Positions 58,036-64,000 of a stretch of 64,000 nt of DNA are shown piece after piece. This DNA comes from JAJPHF01 sp035293805 (lineage in GTDB: Bacteria > Chloroflexota > UBA6077 > JAJPHF01). The translations under genes and the position numbers were made by a program. The DNA lies in NCBI GenBank assembly GCA_035293805.1, contig DATGMD010000087.1, positions 1 to 64,000 of the forward strand, in the 5' to 3' direction. The notes under the pieces were generated by a model. The model was given only the letters and a program-made list of their open reading frames with translations, was not told where the DNA came from and ran no database searches. Within the stretch, counting starts at the first letter, position 1. Each line of letters opens with the position of its first letter.

Positions 58036-58581
58036 ATGTCCAGTGGGCAGCGCTACGCTGAGCTGGTGCGAGCGCTGGAGCGTGGTGGGTATCGGCTCAC
58101 GCCGCAGCGTGAGGCGGTGCTGCGCGTCCTGGCTTACACCTCGCAGCATCCCAGCGCCGAGCAGATCTATGATCAGGCGCGCGAGCACTGCCACTTGACT
58201 AGCCGGGCAACCGTGTACAACACGATGAGCGTGCTCAAGGAGCTCGGCGAAGTCGAGGACCTCGACCTCGTTGGCCTCGGCCACCGCTACGGCGCCCATT
58301 CGCCGGGGCAGCACGCGCACCTAATATGTACGCGCTGCAGCCGCATCGACGACTACGACAGCCCCGAGCTGCGCATGGTGCTGGCTGCCACGGTGGTGGC
58401 CAGTGGCTACCACAACACCTATTGCCGCCTGGACGTGTACGGCGAATGCCCGGCGTGCCAGGGGCAAGAGGGCCATTCCGAACCGGTCCGTGCCCGGCGC
58501 GATTCGCCGCCGGGTGACGCCGCTACACGGAGGGAGGTGGGAGGCGGCGCGCCGCCAGCAGGGGCAGGCTCACCAGTCTAG
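58036..58581 (+). CDS. Fur-family metal/peroxide regulator (PerR-like)
   Basis: This 181-residue dimeric repressor has a winged helix YRLTPQREAVLRVLAYTSQHPSAEQIYDQAREHCHLTSRATVYNTMSVLKELGEV, then the dimerisation half with HRYGAHSPGQHAHLICTRCSRIDDYD and CRLDVYGECPAC. The two C-x-x-C pairs (CTRC, CPAC) form a structural zinc site, and the His-rich GQHAHLIC segment contributes to metal sensing. A 35-residue tail after CPAC is not conserved. A GTG at 58033 directly precedes the ATG. Its place before a furA remnant and katG suggests control of peroxide defence. Confidence 0.9.
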   Translation: MSSGQRYAELVRALERGGYRLTPQREAVLRVLAYTSQHPSAEQIYDQAREHCHLTSRATVYNTMSVLKELGEVEDLDLVGLGHRYGAHSPGQHAHLICTRCSRIDDYDSPELRMVLAATVVASGYHNTYCRLDVYGECPACQGQEGHSEPVRARRDSPPGDAATRREVGGGAPPAGAGSPV

Positions 58582-58617
58582 GGTGGACAGTGCGCAGGTA
58601 GGGGTACCGGCTCGCCG

Positions 58618-58998
58618 GACCCTGCCGCCGCTGTGCAGCGTCTCGGCCTTCGCGTCACCGCCGTACGGTTGGCTGGCGATGCTGACGCGCTTGCTGCAAG
58701 CGCACCTCATTCGATGTTGACGCGGTCGTCAGCGCCGTGCCCGATCGCCTCGGGTGGCTCGTCCCAGACCATGCAGAATGCGCTACGCTCGTTTACCGAC
58801 GGTAGGTCGGGGCGTCGCATCGAGCCGGCAGGCCGGCCAGGCCTGTACGAGTTCCGCGTCGGCGACAACCCCCAGATTGTCTGCCGTCGCTGCGACGCCA
58901 TCGCTGATGCTGACTGTGCGGTCGACGACACCGCGTGCCTGATGGCCGCCACCGACTCGGGCTACGAGATCGGCGAAGCCGGAGTCATCTACTGCTAG
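58618..58998 (+). pseudogene. furA: garbled furA remnant upstream of katG
   Basis: Reads as a Fur protein with local frame errors. GLRVTAVRLA and DALAASAPH match the N-terminus. The next segment (FDVDAVVSAVPDRLG) is only visible in another frame after a one-base loss near 58711. The original frame returns near 58760 (SSQTMQNALRS), and RRIEPAGRPGLYEFRVGDN then leads to PQIVC, where the metal-binding HHH is lost. The end VIYC then a stop replaces VIYWGxCPxC, removing the last zinc pair. The reading frame stays open (GTG at 58633 to 58998) but the protein could not fold as Fur. It lies 31 bp before katG, as furA does in actinobacteria. Confidence 0.72.
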
Positions 58999-59029
58999 AA
59001 GGCAACAGGCCGAAAGGGGAAGGACCGAC

Positions 59030-61306
<2,277 letters not shown>

Positions 61307-61766
61307 GTTCGTTACCAACACCGTTGCAGCAAAGCGCGGGCTACCCTCTGCGGTTGGCCCGCGCTTTGCTATTGACGGGGGGACGTACCGAGTCAGCAGG
61401 CCACGCGCACGTTGTGAGAGAGAGGCGCCGGCATGGCCCGCAGACATCGCGGTCGCCCCGAGTACGTATGATACGCGTCAAACTGGGCAAACGACCGCCA
61501 TCGCGGCCATTCGGATTGTCATCGTCGCCATCCCCCTGCGCCTCATCGATACTGGATTGCTGGTGCAGGTTGCCTGGCTGCTCACCGCCTGGGGGCTAGC
61601 AGGTGTCGTGTACGCGCCCCGGACCATCGCCGAGTCCAGCGCCGAAGCGGGCAGCGCCACGACGCCAGTAGAGCGCTTGCTGGAATGTCAAGGATGATGA
61701 GAGAATCAATTAGCGCGATGATGTCTCTGTAACGATGTGGTTCAGGCAGGGAGGGTGAGCTGGAGC
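61307..61766. other. intergenic region after katG
   Basis: Starts with the katG terminator. An open stretch read from about 61461 to 61697 (TAIAAIRIVIVAIPLRLIDT, then LLVQVAWLLTAWGLAGVVYA) looks like a membrane protein end but lacks a start and homology I know. The last 60 bp before the next gene are AT-richer and should hold the promoter of the second Fur gene; no clear boxes. Confidence 0.35.
61328..61370 (+). terminator. 14-bp stem hairpin after katG
   Basis: AGCAAAGCGCGGGC (61328-61341) pairs exactly with 61357-61370 around a 15-base loop, 22 bp after the stop. Confidence 0.7.
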
Positions 61767-62219
61767 GTGGATAAGGAGCAGCGCCTGAAGCAGCTCGTCG
61801 GCCGGCTCCGCGAGCATGGACACCGCATGACCCCTCAGCGGATGGCCGTGCTCCAGGAGTTACTGCGGACCGACCGGCATCCAAGCGTGGAAGAGATCTA
61901 TCGCGCGCTTCAGCCGACGTACCCGATGATGAGCCTTGCCACCGTGTACAAGACCGTGGCGACACTGAAAGACCTCGGCGAAGTGCTGGAATTGGAATTC
62001 AGCGACGGGCACAATCGCTACGACGCCTGGATGCCGCAGCCGCATCCCCACCTGATCTGCCGCGACTGTAACCGCATCGAAGATCACCCGATTGACGAGC
62101 TAGATCGACTGATGACCGACGCGGCGATGCAAAGCGGCTATCAGCTACTTTCCATGCGCCTCGACCTCTACGGGATTTGCGGCCAGTGCAGCGGAAGCGC
62201 CACGCCAGCTCCCGCGTAG
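61767..62219 (+). CDS. Fur-family transcriptional regulator
   Basis: This 150-residue regulator has HRMTPQRMAVLQELLRTDRHPSVEEIYRALQPTYPMMSLATVYKTVATLKDLGEV as the DNA-binding winged helix, and DGHNRYDAWMPQPHPHLICRDCNRIEDH and LDLYGICGQCSG with both zinc Cys pairs (CRDC, CGQC). It is an intact member, related to but distinct from the regulator at 58036. The start is uncertain: GTG at 61767 or 61755. Its own katG-flanking position suggests a PerR- or Fur-type role. Confidence 0.9.
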   Translation: MDKEQRLKQLVGRLREHGHRMTPQRMAVLQELLRTDRHPSVEEIYRALQPTYPMMSLATVYKTVATLKDLGEVLELEFSDGHNRYDAWMPQPHPHLICRDCNRIEDHPIDELDRLMTDAAMQSGYQLLSMRLDLYGICGQCSGSATPAPA

Positions 62220-62347
62220 CATCGACGCAAGAGAGCTTCAGCTCCGGCTTCCTCCAAGCGCGCCACGGCCTACCGACGTTCGCCCACGCCAGGTAGAACC
62301 GAGGCGAGCGTTTAGCAGGCGGGCGGCGGCGGAGCGCCGCGCGCCGG

Positions 62348-63121
62348 TCAGGCGGGCGCGGCGGACGGTGCGTCCTGGCCCGCCAGGAACTGCTCGACGG
62401 CCGCCACGAACGGCTCGGGTACCGTGGCCGAGAGTACGTGGGGGGCGCCCTCGAAGCAGTACAGGCGGGCGCCGGGGATGCGGGTCGCGAACAGCTCGAT
62501 GCCCTCGCGCGGCAGGGTCTGGTCGGCGGTGCCGTAGAGCACGAGCGTGGGGCAGCGGATGGCGGGAAGCTGCTGGTAGAGGTCCTCGTCCCACGGCGGG
62601 CCGCTGAGGCGGATGGCCGTGGCGAGGTTCGCCTGGCGCTGGCGCTGCTCGGCCTCGGTGGGCGGGCGGTCCAGCGGCCGGCCGAACAGCCGCCGGTGCA
62701 GCTCGTCGGGCGAGAGGCCCACACGCTGCTCGCCGCCGCCACGGCGCAGCCCGCCGGGCGCGGCCAGCACCGCGCGCCGGACGGCAGCCGGCTGGCGGAT
62801 GGCGAGCCAGGCGGCGATGCGCCCGCCAAACGACTCGCCGACGACGTGCGCGCTGCCGCCCGCGCACTGCCCGATGAACGCGGCCATGACGTCCGCCGTG
62901 TCCGGGCCGGACGCCACGCTGCCGATCGTGGAAGCGTCGAAGCCCGGCATCGACGGGACGAGCAGCCGGTAGTGGCGGGCGAGCAGCCCGAACGCCTGCT
63001 CGTCGAGGCGCAGGCCGCCGGAGCCGTGGAGGAACACGAGCGGCGGGCCGCTACCCAGCGCCACGTAGTGCAGGTCGCAGCCGTTCACCTGCGCGGTGTG
63101 CGTCTCGTACTGGAGGGGCAT
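62348..63121 (-). CDS. alpha/beta hydrolase
   Basis: This 257-residue enzyme has the oxyanion region VFLHGSGGLRLDEQAF, nucleophile Ser in VVGESFGGRIAAWLA (G-x-S-x-G), acid Asp in LVLYGTADQTLP and His in FEGAPHVLS. N-terminal YETHTAQVNGCDLHYVALGSGPP is typical of the esterase/C-C hydrolase branch that opens aromatic meta-cleavage products; the substrate is not certain. I chose the ATG at 63121, with GAGGAG upstream; the frame reaches 63280. Confidence 0.88.
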   Translation of the reverse strand: MPLQYETHTAQVNGCDLHYVALGSGPPLVFLHGSGGLRLDEQAFGLLARHYRLLVPSMPGFDASTIGSVASGPDTADVMAAFIGQCAGGSAHVVGESFGGRIAAWLAIRQPAAVRRAVLAAPGGLRRGGGEQRVGLSPDELHRRLFGRPLDRPPTEAEQRQRQANLATAIRLSGPPWDEDLYQQLPAIRCPTLVLYGTADQTLPREGIELFATRIPGARLYCFEGAPHVLSATVPEPFVAAVEQFLAGQDAPSAAPA

Positions 63122-63288
63122 CGCGCGCTCCTCGTGGGAATCTGAAGCCGGCGCTCGCCAGCACAACGGAGCCGCCCGCCAGGCGTGATGTACACTACTG
63201 CTGCTCAGTGTAGCGCCGCGCGAGCGCGCCCGCCAGGGCGTTCGGCGCGGTGCGGCGCCCATTCTTGTAAGGGCAGTCATGCGACGAC

Positions 63289-63795
63289 GTGGCTAGCGAA
63301 GCGATGGCCGAGGAGAGCCTGGCGCCGACACAGGGCGCCTTCTGGCCGGAGCTGGTCCCGGCGAGCGCGCGCGGCCGGGGCGCCGAGCCTCCACGGCCAG
63401 CGCCGCGCTGCGGCCAGTGCGGCGAGGTCATCCCCGCGCCGGCCGGGCGGCGCCGCTATTGCTCGCCGGCGTGTCGCAAGCTGGCCCAGGCAGCGCGGAT
63501 CGCGTCGACGGACGCGGAGGGCGGGGCGACGGTTGCGAACAGGACGTCGGACGCCGGTGGCGCGGAGGCCGGCGGGTGGGGCAGCGCGGCGCCGAGCACC
63601 GGGAGCCCGCCGGCGGAGCTCACGCCGCATCGCCGACTCGTCCTGGCATGGCAGTTGCTAAGCGCCTACCGGCCGGCCGCGCTCTGGCAGGCGCTCGCGC
63701 CGGACGAGCAGACGCAAGCGACGGCGCTGGCGCTCTCCCTTTACCAGTGGACTCGGGACCTCGAACCGTTCGCGCGCCGTCACCGGGGTGGCTAG
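63289..63795 (+). CDS. hypothetical protein with zinc-ribbon
   Basis: This 168-residue protein has a Cys-rich segment CGQCGEVIPAPAGRRRYCSPACRKLAQ (residues about 41-67). Its C-x-x-C plus C-x-x-x-C pattern is typical of small zinc-binding ribbons. After a low-complexity Gly/Ala/Ser stretch, a helical segment HRRLVLAWQLLSAYRPAALWQALA follows. I do not recognise the family. Start uncertain (GTG 63289 or ATG 63304). It is divergent from the hydrolase gene. Confidence 0.5.
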   Translation: MASEAMAEESLAPTQGAFWPELVPASARGRGAEPPRPAPRCGQCGEVIPAPAGRRRYCSPACRKLAQAARIASTDAEGGATVANRTSDAGGAEAGGWGSAAPSTGSPPAELTPHRRLVLAWQLLSAYRPAALWQALAPDEQTQATALALSLYQWTRDLEPFARRHRGG

Positions 63796-63880
63796 GCGAG
63801 GCCTCACGCCCTGAACGTGGCTATTGTTACCGAGACGCCGGCGCCTGGCCTATGACCTATAGTCGCCGCTGGGGGATCGC

Positions 63881-64000
63881 ATGACCGACGTTGCCGCGGC
63901 GCACACCGACCTGCCCGACGCGACGGCCGCGGGGCAGGCATTGGGCGCCGAGATTGCGGCCACTTATGGCGGTGAGGCGCCTCAGGCCGTGATACTCTTC
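63881..64000 (+). CDS. FIST-domain-like protein, partial at window end
   Basis: The 40 residues that fit in the window (AGQALGAEIAATYGGEAPQAVILF near the end) match the start of the FIST N-terminal sensory domain: A-G-x-x-L-G-x-E-I-A followed by a hydrophobic strand. FIST proteins sense small molecules and often sit next to two-component systems. TGGGGG precedes the ATG. The rest is beyond the right edge. Confidence 0.6.
   Translation, partial: MTDVAAAHTDLPDATAAGQALGAEIAATYGGEAPQAVILF

Noticed and set aside
61461..61697. Membrane-like open stretch after katG (LLVQVAWLLTAWGLAGVVYA)
   Set aside because: No usable start before the hydrophobic part, no recognised family and no ribosome-binding site. 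It may be a remnant but I cannot support it as a gene.

Overview
The window is very GC-rich DNA (estimated by eye at about 70 percent) with dense coding on both strands. It carries the rpsF-ssb-rpsR ribosomal cluster, many SsuA/THI5-like substrate-binding lipoproteins, LLM-type flavin oxidoreductases, VOC proteins, a DUF3618/holin/Gly-Tyr-rich envelope operon, and many GTG/TTG starts. This best fits a high-GC Chloroflexota-like (monoderm or atypical-envelope) environmental bacterium. There is no rRNA or other taxonomic marker, so this placement is an inference.

Layout. 0.1-0.5 kb: a deleted VapBC-type toxin-antitoxin locus. 0.7-3.5 kb: one complete ABC importer (ATPase, Tat lipoprotein, permease) on the minus strand, divergent from an MFS transporter (3.7-4.9) and an orphan molybdenum hydroxylase large subunit (5.1-7.6) that carries an in-frame GC-rich repeat. 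8.1-11.5 kb: HAD phosphatase, single-domain response regulator, and a hybrid sensor/class III cyclase. 11.7-17.1 kb: MarR regulator divergent from an RND exporter, then an HtrA-like lipoprotein protease. 17.2-30.5 kb: an accessory stretch with seven substrate-binding proteins that have no permease nearby, mixed with stress proteins (GlsB, general stress protein, CsbD, cold shock), a ferritin-like protein and an LLM oxidoreductase. 30.7-34.4 kb: LLM oxidoreductase, VOC protein, carbonic-anhydrase-like protein, M42-type peptidase. 34.6-37.7 kb: polysaccharide genes. 37.9-41.0 kb: a translationally coupled envelope-stress operon. 41.2-47.0 kb: LPG-synthase-type membrane protein, phenylacetate-CoA ligase, rpsF-ssb-rpsR, parvulin isomerase. 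47.1-50.2 kb: subtilisin and lytic transglycosylase.

50.3-56.2 kb holds the most notable locus. An ACMSD-type amidohydrolase and two VOC proteins precede a UGSC-family selenoprotein (53595-55283). Its in-frame UGA at 53931 lies in a GHUSTC motif, and a SECIS-like hairpin with a GGUC loop follows it at the expected distance. A thioredoxin-reductase-like flavoprotein with a CASC motif starts 7 bp after this gene, which suggests a selenium-dependent redox pair. Read without recoding, the gene would be miscalled as two ORFs.

57.9-62.2 kb is an oxidative-stress island: an intact Fur-family regulator behind a clear sigma70-type promoter, a garbled furA remnant in the actinobacterial furA-katG position, katG, and a second intact Fur. 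The window ends with an alpha/beta hydrolase, a zinc-ribbon protein and the first 40 codons of a FIST-like sensor protein.

Two families of GC-rich palindromic repeats are scattered between genes. One member lies inside a coding sequence.
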